From: an uncultured Eggerthellaceae bacterium
GTDB taxonomy: Bacteria > Actinomycetota > Coriobacteriia > Coriobacteriales > Eggerthellaceae
DNA length: 38,152 nucleotides
Reading direction: 5' to 3'
NCBI GenBank assembly: GCA_947564425.1
Contig: CANOBU010000011.1
Location: 1 to 38,152 of the forward strand
The notes under the pieces are model-generated. The model did no database searches. It was not told where the DNA came from and saw only the letters and a list, made by a program, of their open reading frames with translations. The position numbers and the translations under genes were made by a program. Shown piece after piece: positions 17,389 to 25,823 of this stretch (position 1 is the first letter of the stretch; every line of letters starts with the position of its first letter).

Positions 17389-20025
17389 CTAATGCGCGGC
17401 CGCCCAGGTGTCGCCGACGCCGATGTCGGCGATCAGCGGCACCTGCAGGCTCACTGCGTTCTCCATAGCGTCCTTCACCAGGGCACTCACCTCGTCCAGC
17501 TCGGCCTTGGGCACCGAGAAATCAAGCTCGTCGTGCACCTGCAGCAGCAGCTTCGCCTGGAAACCGCCTTCCACCAAACGACGCATCACATCGTTCATGG
17601 CCATCTTTATGATGTCCGCTGCCGAACCCTGCATGGGGTGGTTCATGGCGGTGCGCTCGCCGAAGCCCCGCTGCACGGCGTTCTTGGCCTTCAGCTCGGG
17701 GATATAGCGGCGCCGGCCGAACATGGTCTCGGCATAGCCCTTGGCCGCTGCCTCCTGCACCGTGGAATCCAGGTAGGCCCGCACGCCGGGATAGGCTTCG
17801 AAATAGCGGTCGATCATGGCCTTGGCATCGGCCATGGGTATCTCCAGCGATTGGGACAGACCGAAGGCCTGCTGGCCGTAGACGATGCCGAAGTTCACCG
17901 CCTTGGCCTGGGAGCGCATAGCCGGCGTGACGTCTTCCACCGCCACGCCGAACACGCGGGCGGCGGTGTTGGCGTGGAAATCCTCGCCGGAGTTGAAAGC
18001 TGCAATCAAGTGCTCGTCGCCGGAAAGATGCGCCAGCAGCCGCAGTTCTATCTGGGAATAGTCCGCCGAGACGAACACGGATTCGCCATCGAGCACCCCG
18101 AAGCACTCGCGGATGCGGCGGCCGAAATCCGTGCGCACGGGAATGTTCTGCAGGTTCGGCTCGGACGACGACAGGCGCCCGGTGGCTGTGACGGTCTCGT
18201 TGAACGAGGTGTGCACCCGGCCGTCGCCGTAACGTGCGGCGATTACCGGCAGCTGGTCGATGTAGGTGTTCTTGATCTTGGCGAATTCGCGGTACTGCAG
18301 CACCAGGGCCGGCAGCTCGTGGACCTCTGCCAGCTTCTTCAGCACCGAGGCATCGGTGGAATAGCCCCGCTGGTTCTTCTTGCCATGGGGAAGCTCCAGC
18401 ACCTCGAAGAGGATGCGCCCCAGTTGGGACGGCGAACCTATGTTGAACTCCTCCCCCGCCAGGGCGAAGATGCGCGCTTCCAAGCCCTCGAGCTCCTGCT
18501 CGGCGAAGGCACCCAGCTCCTTCAGGGCCGCGCTGTTGATGGGAGCGCCGTTGCGCTCCATGATGGCCAGCACCGGCACCAGCGGATAGTCGATATCATC
18601 ATAGACCGGGGCCACGCCGTCGGCCTCCAAGCGGTCCCGCAGCTTCCCCGTGAGGGCGAAGACGGCTTGGGCCTCCACGGAAGCTCGGGCGGCGGCATCC
18701 TCGGTCTCGGGGAGCGATGCGCCGCAGTAGCGCTCCATGAGGCCATCCAAGGGATACTTGCCGGCTGAGGAATCGGCATCGTAGGCGGCCAGGGCCACAT
18801 CGAATCCGTCGGCGGCCAGAAGGTCCTCGCGGGTCACAGCCGCAGGGATGCTGGAATCAACCGGATACACCTCGTGCACGAGGGCCTTCACATCATGGGC
18901 GGCGAAGCTATGGCCCTTCACGATGGCAGCCAGGGTCTCCACAGCATCTTCGCCGGCCAGCACCGCGCAACCCTGGGAAGCGGCCAGGGCCAGGTTCACC
19001 TCCGGTTCGAAGAGCGAGGCCTGGTCGGGCCGGGCCAGAGCCAGGGCCACGGGGTCCCCATCGGCCAGCAGCTCCTCGGCCAGGGCCGCAGCCGCCGGCC
19101 CCGTCACCGCCTCGCGCACCTGGAACGCCGGCGCGGCGGGGATATCCTCCTCTATACCCGCAACCTTCAGCAGCTTGCCCAGCTGGGCGTTGAAGCGCAG
19201 GGCCCCGAAGGCCTCTTCCACGGCTGCCAGGTCGAAATCGGGCCATTGCACGGCCTCGACGTCCAGCTCGAAGTCGAGATCGGTCACGATGGTGGCTATC
19301 TGGCGCGAAAGGAAGGCCAGGTCGCGGTTATCGCGCAGGTTCTCCAGCTGCTTGCCCTTCAGCTCGTCCAGGTTCTCGTAGACCCCTTCCATGGTGCCGA
19401 AGCGCTCCAGCAGCTTCTGGGCGGATTTGGGCCCGATGCCCGGCACACCGGGTATGTTGTCGGAGGTATCCCCCATGAACCCCAGGTAATCCGGGAACTG
19501 CGCAGGGGTCACGCCGTATTTCTCGACCACCTTGTCCGGGTCGAACACCACCACATCGGTGATGCCCTTCTTGGTGGTGACCACGTGGGTCTTATCGGTG
19601 ACCAGCTGGTTGATATCCTTGTCGCCGGACACCAGCAGCGTCTCGTAGCCCAGGGCCTCGTCGCGGGCGGCCACGGTGCCCAATATATCGTCGCCCTCCC
19701 AGCCGGGGACTTTCACCACGGGGATGTTCATGGCCTCCAACAGGCTCTCGATCAAGGGGAACTGCACGTGCAGCTCGTCGTCCATGGGGGGCCGCTGGGC
19801 CTTGTACTGTTCCAGGGCCTTTATGCGGAATTCGGGCTTTCCCTGGTCGAAAGCGCATACGATGCCGTCGGGAGATTCCATCTCGATGAACTTGAACAGC
19901 ATCGAGCAGAACCCGAACACCGCATTGGTGGGCGTGCCGTCGGGGGCGTTCATGGTGGGCGGCACCGCATGGTAAGCCCGATGCATCAGGGAATTGCCGT
20001 CGATCACCGCAATGCGCTTGGTCAT
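17389..20025 (-). CDS. polA: DNA polymerase I
   Basis: 878 residues. N-terminal 5'-3' exonuclease (1 to about 300; VIDGNSLMHRAYHA, GWEGDDILGT, SGDKDINQLV, GDTSDNIPGVPGIG). Central 3'-5' exonuclease-like domain (about 310-480) in which I cannot find the Asp-x-Glu and later Asp metal ligands, so proofreading is probably lost. C-terminal polymerase: motif A DYSQIELR (Asp655), motif B RSQAKAVNFGIVYG, motif C HDEL (831-834, Asp832/Glu833). It fills gaps after repair and removes Okazaki primers. The ribosome site (AGG) is weak. It is separate from the rplU operon, whose promoter begins about 50 bases after its stop. Confidence 0.97.
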   Translation of the reverse strand: MTKRIAVIDGNSLMHRAYHAVPPTMNAPDGTPTNAVFGFCSMLFKFIEMESPDGIVCAFDQGKPEFRIKALEQYKAQRPPMDDELHVQFPLIESLLEAMNIPVVKVPGWEGDDILGTVAARDEALGYETLLVSGDKDINQLVTDKTHVVTTKKGITDVVVFDPDKVVEKYGVTPAQFPDYLGFMGDTSDNIPGVPGIGPKSAQKLLERFGTMEGVYENLDELKGKQLENLRDNRDLAFLSRQIATIVTDLDFELDVEAVQWPDFDLAAVEEAFGALRFNAQLGKLLKVAGIEEDIPAAPAFQVREAVTGPAAAALAEELLADGDPVALALARPDQASLFEPEVNLALAASQGCAVLAGEDAVETLAAIVKGHSFAAHDVKALVHEVYPVDSSIPAAVTREDLLAADGFDVALAAYDADSSAGKYPLDGLMERYCGASLPETEDAAARASVEAQAVFALTGKLRDRLEADGVAPVYDDIDYPLVPVLAIMERNGAPINSAALKELGAFAEQELEGLEARIFALAGEEFNIGSPSQLGRILFEVLELPHGKKNQRGYSTDASVLKKLAEVHELPALVLQYREFAKIKNTYIDQLPVIAARYGDGRVHTSFNETVTATGRLSSSEPNLQNIPVRTDFGRRIRECFGVLDGESVFVSADYSQIELRLLAHLSGDEHLIAAFNSGEDFHANTAARVFGVAVEDVTPAMRSQAKAVNFGIVYGQQAFGLSQSLEIPMADAKAMIDRYFEAYPGVRAYLDSTVQEAAAKGYAETMFGRRRYIPELKAKNAVQRGFGERTAMNHPMQGSAADIIKMAMNDVMRRLVEGGFQAKLLLQVHDELDFSVPKAELDEVSALVKDAMENAVSLQVPLIADIGVGDTWAAAH

Positions 20026-20061
20026 AGGAACCTGCTTCCGAGTCCGTGGTTTTCAGACTCC

Positions 20062-20070
20062 ATTCTAGCA
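20062..20070 (-). promoter_or_regulatory. Extended -10 promoter of polA
   Basis: Minus-strand TGCTAGAAT (20070-20062): an extended TGn motif joined to a TAGAAT -10, about 37 bases before the polA ATG. No -35 match lies at the expected distance, which is normal for extended -10 promoters. Confidence 0.5.
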
Positions 20071-20136
20071 GCCCGGCAAACCTACCCCCGCCGCACCAAC
20101 CGCTTCCACCCAACAACCCGAAACCGCCCCTCCCTT

Positions 20137-20159
20137 GAGCGCGAGCGAAGCGAGCGCTC
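20137..20159. repeat. Small imperfect hairpin with AGCGAAGCGAG unit
   Basis: GAGCGC (20137-20142) and GCGCTC (20154-20159) pair around an inner GC-rich stretch containing AGCGAAGCGAG (20144-20154). The same 11-base unit occurs again at 20208-20218 in the loop of the neighbouring large hairpin. It lies between the polA promoter and that hairpin. Confidence 0.5.
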
Positions 20160-20170
20160 CGGGCTCCGCA

Positions 20171-20250
20171 GCGCCGAGGGCGGGAGGCCGGAGCTTTCAA
20201 CCCCCGCAGCGAAGCGAGGAGTGAAAGCGCAGGCCTCCCGCCCTCGGCGC
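20171..20250 (-). terminator. Very large hairpin ending the polysaccharide-glnA operon
   Basis: Nineteen-base perfect inverted arms (20171-20189 and 20232-20250) enclose a second perfect 7-base pair of arms, GCTTTCA (20193-20199) and TGAAAGC (20222-20228), separated by a 3x3 internal loop. The 22-base terminal loop carries AGCGAAGCGAG. The structure starts 20 bases after the GlnR-like gene stop and separates it from polA. No T-run follows, so it is either a non-canonical terminator, an mRNA 3'-end stabiliser or a mobile extragenic palindrome. Confidence 0.65.
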
Positions 20251-20270
20251 GGACAGGTCCACCCGCCCGG

Positions 20271-20939
20271 TTACGAGTTCCAAAGATACCCCACCCCGCG
20301 TACGGTCTCGAGCCGCTGGGCCAGCTCGGGACCCAGTTTCGAGCGGATGCGCCGCACGTGCACATCCACCGTGCGCGAGCCGCCGTAGTAATCGAAGCCC
20401 CACACGTGCTGCAGCAGGGCATCCCGCGAGAAGGTATGGCCGCAGTGGCGCACCAAGAATGACAGCAGCGCATACTCCAGATACGTGAGGTCGATGGGAG
20501 CATCCCCCACCGTCACCTGGTAGGTCGCCAGGTTAATCACCATGTTATCGATGACGATGACCTCCGACCCCTCGCCCTGGACCTTATCGTTGAGCAGGCG
20601 GCGCACCCGGGCGGCGCACTCATCGGGCGAGGCCCCGTGCACGACGAAGTCGCTGGGCGCCCCGGAGGGGAACTGCAGCGCCCCCGCCTGGTCGGCATCT
20701 GCTATGAGCAGAAGGGGGCTTCCCGTTTCATCGGCCTTGGACTCGATGGCGCCCAATTGGCCGAGGGCCGCACCGCGCGCCTCGAAGATTATGAGGTCGA
20801 ACCGCGACCCCTCGCCCAGCAGCTTGCCCACCTGCAGGGTGGAACCCGCGGATATATCCACATCGAAATCGCTCAGCACCTGCTGGAACTTATACGCATT
20901 GTCGAGGCTGTCGGCTATGAAGACGATATGCTTGCCCAT
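20271..20939 (-). CDS. Orphan GlnR-like OmpR-family regulator with non-phosphorylatable receiver
   Basis: 222 residues. The receiver-like domain (1-118) lacks phosphorylation residues: Glu53 replaces the acceptor Asp (FDLIIFEARG) and His101 replaces the conserved Lys. The DNA-binding domain (about 128-222) closely resembles actinobacterial GlnR: TYLEYALLSFL, HVWGFDYYGGSRTVDVHVRR, KLGPE and TVRGVGYLW. GlnR is an orphan regulator of nitrogen genes that works without phosphorylation. The start at 20939 shares one base with the glnA stop (TGATG), so the two are translationally coupled; a longer reading would fall inside glnA. The context and degenerate receiver both support nitrogen control, though an unrelated orphan regulator cannot be excluded. 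Confidence 0.85.
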   Translation of the reverse strand: MGKHIVFIADSLDNAYKFQQVLSDFDVDISAGSTLQVGKLLGEGSRFDLIIFEARGAALGQLGAIESKADETGSPLLLIADADQAGALQFPSGAPSDFVVHGASPDECAARVRRLLNDKVQGEGSEVIVIDNMVINLATYQVTVGDAPIDLTYLEYALLSFLVRHCGHTFSRDALLQHVWGFDYYGGSRTVDVHVRRIRSKLGPELAQRLETVRGVGYLWNS

Positions 20940-22276
20940 CAGAGCACCGCCAGGTAATGGTCGAGTTCCCATTGGCTGACATGGCGCAGGTAATCCATCC
21001 ACTCGGCCCGCTTCGTGCGCACCAGATACGAATGGATATGCTCGCCCAGGGTGCGCTTCATCAAATTCGACGCCTCGAAGCGGTCCACCGCCTCGCCCAG
21101 ATTGAAGGGGAGCAGCTCGCAGCCCCCCTCGCGGGCACCTTCGCGGGTGCAGGCGAAGAAGTTGCGGTCCTCGATGGGATCCGGCAGCGGGAGCCCCTCC
21201 TCGATGCCGGCCAAGCCGGCCGCCAGCATGACGGCGAAGGCCAGATAGGGATTGGCCGCCGGATCGGGGCTGCGCAGCTCCACCCGGCAGGCATCGGGAC
21301 GATGGGGGCGGTAGCCGGGCACCCGCACCAAGGTGGAGCGGTTGCCATGCCCCCAGGATATGCAGGACCCCACCTCGCGCTGGTCGACCAGGCGCTTATA
21401 CGAATTCACGTTCTGATTCGTGATGAGGCAGAACTCCGGCGCATACTTCAGCAGGCCAGCGATGTAGTGCTTGGCCGTTTCGGAAAGGTTGCAGCCGGAA
21501 GGGTCGCGGCTATCGTAGAAGAGGTTGTTGCCCTCGAAATCCACCAGGCTCTGATGCACGTGCATGCCGTTGCCCGGAGCATCGGAGAGCGGCTTGGGCA
21601 TGAACGACGCATGCACCCCGTGCTTCAGGGCTATCTCCTTCACCACCAGCTTGTACGTCATCACGGCATCCGCCATGGAAAGCGCATCGGTATAGCGCAG
21701 GTCTATCTCGTGCTGGGAGGGCCCGCTCTCGTGATGGGAGTACTCGATGGGAATGCCCATCTTCTCCAGGGCGAGCACCGTGTCGCGCCGCAGGTCGGAG
21801 GCATAATCGAGGCTGGTCAGGTCGAAATAGCCTCCCCGGTCGAGCACTTCGGGGGCCCGGGCGTCCTTGAAGTAGTAGTACTCCAGCTCGGGGCCTACGT
21901 TGAACACATAGCCTGCTTCCGCCGCCTTGTCCACCATGCGGCGCAGCACCTGGCGCGGGTCGCCGTCGAAAGCAGCGCCATCGGGAGTGCGGATATCGCA
22001 GAACATGCGGGCCACGGCATCTTGGGAGGGGCGCCAGGGGAGCACCTGGAACGTGGAAAGGTCCGGGAAGGCCAGCATGTCCGATTCGAAGACGGGATTG
22101 AAACCCGACACGCAGCTGCCGTCGAAGCCCATACCGTCGGTGCAGGCATCCTCGATCTCGCTCGGCGACACCGCGAAGGACTTCATGGCGCCCAGCACAT
22201 CGGTGAACCACAGGCGCACGAAATGCACATCGCGGCCCTCGATGGTCTTCAGAACGAAATCAAGCTCGGGGTTCAT
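20939..22276 (-). CDS. glnA: Type I glutamine synthetase
   Basis: 445 residues, joining ammonia to glutamate with ATP. Visible motifs: FDGSCVSGF (latch region), PELEYYYF, HHESGPSQHEIDLRY (metal ligands), GNGMHVHQSL, NVNSYKRLV followed by the flap Glu in QREVG (replacing the usual GYEAP), HGNRS (ATP) and ELRSPDPAANPYLAF. It is short, and I see no beta-type adenylylation Tyr insert, so it is GSI-alpha-like. The altered flap (GYEAP to QREVG) and latch (FDGSS to FDGSC) leave room for a divergent glutamine-synthetase-like ligase, but the key Glu is kept. AGGAG lies four bases before the ATG. It lies 10 bases after a glycosyltransferase gene and is coupled to the GlnR-like gene. Confidence 0.93.
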   Translation of the reverse strand: MNPELDFVLKTIEGRDVHFVRLWFTDVLGAMKSFAVSPSEIEDACTDGMGFDGSCVSGFNPVFESDMLAFPDLSTFQVLPWRPSQDAVARMFCDIRTPDGAAFDGDPRQVLRRMVDKAAEAGYVFNVGPELEYYYFKDARAPEVLDRGGYFDLTSLDYASDLRRDTVLALEKMGIPIEYSHHESGPSQHEIDLRYTDALSMADAVMTYKLVVKEIALKHGVHASFMPKPLSDAPGNGMHVHQSLVDFEGNNLFYDSRDPSGCNLSETAKHYIAGLLKYAPEFCLITNQNVNSYKRLVDQREVGSCISWGHGNRSTLVRVPGYRPHRPDACRVELRSPDPAANPYLAFAVMLAAGLAGIEEGLPLPDPIEDRNFFACTREGAREGGCELLPFNLGEAVDRFEASNLMKRTLGEHIHSYLVRTKRAEWMDYLRHVSQWELDHYLAVL

Positions 22277-22286
22277 AATGCTCCTG

Positions 22287-23627
22287 TCACGAGAAGATGC
22301 CCTTCAGGCGCCTATAGGCGCCCTTCAATGCGCCGGAAGGCTCCGCAGGGGCCTCCAGCTTTGCAAATATCCTATCCATTATCTCGTCATCGATGCCGTT
22401 CCGTAACCGATATTTAATCCGCAGGACGACGATGGCGCCGGGCTCGTCCAGCTGAAGCACGATCATAGGATCGCTTTTCGGGAAAGCGCAGCTGCCGTCC
22501 TCCAACACGAAGCCGTTGGTCTGCACCTGGGATATACCGGCTTCCCAATGGCGCCCATCGGCGAATTCCGCCCAGGCATGGAATCCCTCGACCATGATAG
22601 AGCCATAATCGATAGGGTCCAGGCGCAAAGCACGAACGACTGTCCCCGGTCCCCCTACGTCGTGATAAACCAGCTCGTCGACATCGCCCGCATGGTTCAC
22701 CTCCGGCTCGAAGAGCATGGTCTCCTCGTCGAAACCCTCGCCAGCATCGATGTACAGCTTAGAATCGCCCGGGCGGACGGGTCGCAGGCGACCCCCTCCC
22801 AGCAGGTGGTTGAGGGAGCCGGCGGACAGGCTGATCGGCTGGGCATCGAGCTTTCCCCACAGCCTATCGCGGCAGGCCACCCAGAACTCCCTCTGGTATT
22901 GCCGGCGGCTGTTGGGACCCGTGCGCCACATGCGGTAGATGCTCGTAGGCTCGGGGTTTATAGCCAAACCGCATCGCAGGACCGCTTGCAGCAGGTAATC
23001 CCAATCCTCGTTGGCGTCCATCTCCTCGTCGAAAGCGAGGCCCGCCTCGAGCAGGGGGCGCCGGGGATAGGCCAGCCCCAACGTCGGGCATCGATTATCC
23101 CGTATGAGGTCGGCTATATCGAACGTACGGCAATAGGTGTTGCTGAAGCCCGATACGGGATGGGGTCCTTCGCCTTCCTCCCCCAGATCCCATTCCTGGG
23201 TCTGCACGAAGCTGTAGATCACCCGCCCGGGGTTCTCGAGCGCCGCCGCCCGGGTACCGGCCATCCAATTCGGCCTTAGAAGGTCATCATCGTCGAAGAT
23301 GAGGACATATTCGCCCCGGGCATGGGAGAACCCCGCATTCAAAGGCCGCGAGCGCGAACCACCCTCCACTGCCAGAAGCGATACGCGCCCGGCCAGGCCC
23401 CCGTGGCGCCCCAAGAGCTCCCGCACCGCATCCAAGGCAGAGGGCTCGGCGTTATGGGCGACCACCATCAATTCGAAATCGCCATCGGTCTGGGCCTCCA
23501 GCGAATCCAGGGCGGTATCCATAGCCGCCATGCGCAGCCCCTGTGTGCGCATGACCACGGAAACGAAAGGAGCCTGCGGCCGAGCCGACTCCATCAGGAC
23601 CTCGCAAGCAGCGGCCCCCTCACTCAT
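22287..23627 (-). CDS. Family 2 glycosyltransferase with C-terminal accessory domain
   Basis: 446 residues. GT-A domain (about 20-235): FVSVVMRTQGLR, the Asp cluster FDDDDLLRPNW for metal/sugar-nucleotide binding, and NEDWDYLLQAV with the likely catalytic base. After about residue 265 an all-beta accessory region (LYIDAGEGF, LRLDPIDYG) resembles modules appended to other surface-polysaccharide transferases. The start at 23627 has AAGGAGG six bases upstream and overlaps the sugar transferase gene by 8 bases. It is the last polysaccharide gene before glnA. Donor and acceptor sugars cannot be assigned. Confidence 0.85.
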   Translation of the reverse strand: MSEGAAACEVLMESARPQAPFVSVVMRTQGLRMAAMDTALDSLEAQTDGDFELMVVAHNAEPSALDAVRELLGRHGGLAGRVSLLAVEGGSRSRPLNAGFSHARGEYVLIFDDDDLLRPNWMAGTRAAALENPGRVIYSFVQTQEWDLGEEGEGPHPVSGFSNTYCRTFDIADLIRDNRCPTLGLAYPRRPLLEAGLAFDEEMDANEDWDYLLQAVLRCGLAINPEPTSIYRMWRTGPNSRRQYQREFWVACRDRLWGKLDAQPISLSAGSLNHLLGGGRLRPVRPGDSKLYIDAGEGFDEETMLFEPEVNHAGDVDELVYHDVGGPGTVVRALRLDPIDYGSIMVEGFHAWAEFADGRHWEAGISQVQTNGFVLEDGSCAFPKSDPMIVLQLDEPGAIVVLRIKYRLRNGIDDEIMDRIFAKLEAPAEPSGALKGAYRRLKGIFS

Positions 23628-24588
23628 CGAGGGCCTCCTTTGCGGTCCCCTCTCCATCCTGCACATAGATGCCCTCTTGGTTGAACACCGTGAAAAACGT
23701 CTTCAGGAACACCTTCGCATCCAGGGGGAAACTGAGGTTCCTGACGTAGTCGACATCCAGGGCCAGGCGGTCGTGCCAGGGCAGCGCATTGCGCCCGTAC
23801 ACCGCCGCATAGCCGGTGATGCCGGGGCGCACCGCCAGCTTCAAGGGCTCCTCGCCCCGGTAGAGCTCTACCTCGCGGGCCAGATCGGGCCGCGGGCCCA
23901 CCACGCTCATATCGCCTTTCAGCACATTCAGGAACTGGGGCATCTCGTCAAGGCTGGTCTTGCGCATGAAAGCCCCCACCCGGGTCATGCGCGGGTCGTC
24001 GGCGCCGTTGTAGGTCGAGCCGTCGTCCATCACCAGGTCGGGCGCATCCACCTTCATGGAACGCAGCTTGTACATGATGAAGGGACGGCCGTCCTTGCCG
24101 ATGCGCGGGGCGTTATAGAACACCGGGCCCCCATCCTCCAAGCGGATGGCAACGCCGCAGCCGGCGATAACCGCACCCACGATGGGCAGCGCCAGGGTTC
24201 CCAGGACCACATCCCACATCCGCTTGCCATGGCGGCGGTAGAAGCTATCCGGCAAGGGCGCAGCGGGGCTCTCGCCGAGCGCATCGCCGCCTTCGGCATC
24301 CCCGTCCGCCACGCGACCCTTCCCAATCCGCCCGGCCGAGCGGGCAGCCACAGCCCGGCTGATGGCGATGCCGCCTGCAACGGCCCCCACTGCGATTCCC
24401 GCAGCGGCAGCCAGGGCTATCCCCATAGACCGTTTGGCCAGAAGCTCGTAGTTCTCGCGCACCGTAGCGCCCCCTTGGCGGGCGGCCAGCCTCTCGATGC
24501 GCTTCGCCACCCGTGCAGCCTTGGGCCCCCAGGCCCGCCTTATGGCCTTCACGGCCTGCTGCTGGGCGAATACGGCAGCGTCCATCAT
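23620..24588 (-). CDS. Polyprenyl-phosphate sugar-1-phosphate transferase (initiating transferase)
   Basis: 322 residues. The C-terminal 200 residues are a bacterial sugar transferase domain: membrane helix [19 protein letters not shown], then [17 protein letters not shown], the [26 protein letters not shown] block and [14 protein letters not shown]. Relatives (PglC, WcaJ) transfer a sugar phosphate from a UDP-sugar to undecaprenyl phosphate and start glycan assembly. The N-terminal 110 residues (amphipathic, with an extra Ala/Gly helix at about 54-77) are unusual. ATG 24588 overlaps the DegT stop; the next codon is also ATG. Coupling to an aminotransferase suggests the first sugar may be an amino sugar. 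Confidence 0.93.
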   Translation of the reverse strand: MMDAAVFAQQQAVKAIRRAWGPKAARVAKRIERLAARQGGATVRENYELLAKRSMGIALAAAAGIAVGAVAGGIAISRAVAARSAGRIGKGRVADGDAEGGDALGESPAAPLPDSFYRRHGKRMWDVVLGTLALPIVGAVIAGCGVAIRLEDGGPVFYNAPRIGKDGRPFIMYKLRSMKVDAPDLVMDDGSTYNGADDPRMTRVGAFMRKTSLDEMPQFLNVLKGDMSVVGPRPDLAREVELYRGEEPLKLAVRPGITGYAAVYGRNALPWHDRLALDVDYVRNLSFPLDAKVFLKTFFTVFNQEGIYVQDGEGTAKEALDE

Positions 24589-25811
24589 CGCAACCCCTCC
24601 GCTTCCATCTGGCGCTTCTGGCGGCAGAATTCCTCTGCGATGAAGCATACATCCTCATCGGTCAGAAGCGTATGCAGGGGCAGGGTTATCTCGTCTTCGA
24701 ACCGGGCGACCGACTCGGGGAAATCAGCAGCGCTGAAACCGAGGTCCCGATAGGCGCTCAGCAGGGGCAGCGGCTTGTAATGCACATTGGTGGGCACGCC
24801 GGCGGCAGCCAGACGGTCGATGAGCTCGTCACGGAAGGCGCGGCTGCGGTTGTCGAGGTTCGCTATCAGCAGATGCCCGCTGCTGCGGAAACCCTCCCCC
24901 GCCGGGTCGCCTGCGGCATGCTGCAGCATCGTCACGCCCGCATCGGCAAGGGCCTCGGCATACATGCCGATGATGCGATGCCGCCGCTCCAGCAGTCCCG
25001 GATAACGCCCCAACTGGGCCAATCCCAAAGCCGCCTGGATATCGGTCATATTGCATTTCCAACCCGGGAAGGCGATGTCGTATTCCCACGAGCCGCCCTT
25101 ATCCTTGGCCAGGGCGTCCTTCGTCTGGCCATGCAGCGACATCAGCATCAGGCGCCGGTAGGCGTCATCGTCGTCGAGCATGCCCCCGCGCCAGGTAAGG
25201 GCGCCGCCCTCGGCGGTGGTGAAGTTCTTCACGGCATGGAACGAGAACGTGGTGAGGTCCGCCGCCTGGCCCGACCGCAACCCGCGGCGGACAGCCCCCA
25301 GGGAGTGGGCGCCATCGGCCACCACGGGCAGATGCCCGATGGCCTCCTGGCATTCGTTCGCGGGGCGCCATTGCGGGGCCGCTCCCTCCAAGGTCGCGCG
25401 CAGCAGGTCGTAGTCGACCATGCGGCCGGCGATATCCACCGGGATGACGGCCCGCGTGCGATCGGTTATGGCTGCGGCAAGGGCATCGGCATCCATCTCG
25501 TAAGAGCCCGGCGCTATATCGACCAGCACCGGCGTTGCCCCCACATGGCAGATAGGCGAAGCCGAGGCCGTATAGGTATAGGCGGACGTGATGACCTCAT
25601 CGCCGGGGCCTATACCCAGCAGCCGCAAGGCGCATTCCAAAGCCGCCGTTGCCGACGACAGGCAGGCCACCCGCGGCGTGCCGCAGAAATCGGCCAGCTG
25701 CGCCTCCAAACGCTTGGCCTTGGGACCGGTGGTGATCCAGCCGCTCTGCAGGGTATCCACCACCTCGTCTATCTCGGCTTGGGTTATGTCGGGGGGCGAG
25801 AATGACAGCAT
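24585..25811 (-). CDS. DegT/DnrJ/EryC1-type sugar aminotransferase
   Basis: 408-residue PLP enzyme that aminates a keto-sugar nucleotide. SFHAVKNFTTAEGGAL carries the PLP lysine, ADGAHSLG the cofactor Asp, and SGWITTGPKAKRLE the N-terminal family signature. The insert after GRMVDYDLLRATLE (about 140-160) is longer than in PglE. The ATG follows AAGGAG. A PglF-type dehydratase or acetyltransferase for a bacillosamine pathway is not in the window, so the product could be another amino sugar such as one derived from dTDP-4-keto-6-deoxyglucose. It overlaps the initiating transferase by 4 bases. Confidence 0.9.
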   Translation of the reverse strand: MLSFSPPDITQAEIDEVVDTLQSGWITTGPKAKRLEAQLADFCGTPRVACLSSATAALECALRLLGIGPGDEVITSAYTYTASASPICHVGATPVLVDIAPGSYEMDADALAAAITDRTRAVIPVDIAGRMVDYDLLRATLEGAAPQWRPANECQEAIGHLPVVADGAHSLGAVRRGLRSGQAADLTTFSFHAVKNFTTAEGGALTWRGGMLDDDDAYRRLMLMSLHGQTKDALAKDKGGSWEYDIAFPGWKCNMTDIQAALGLAQLGRYPGLLERRHRIIGMYAEALADAGVTMLQHAAGDPAGEGFRSSGHLLIANLDNRSRAFRDELIDRLAAAGVPTNVHYKPLPLLSAYRDLGFSAADFPESVARFEDEITLPLHTLLTDEDVCFIAEEFCRQKRQMEAEGLR

Positions 25812-25823
25812 CGCTTCTCCTTG

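Noticed and set aside
18850-19100. Active proofreading exonuclease in polA
   Set aside because: The domain is present in outline but I cannot find the acidic metal ligands, so I describe it as degenerate.
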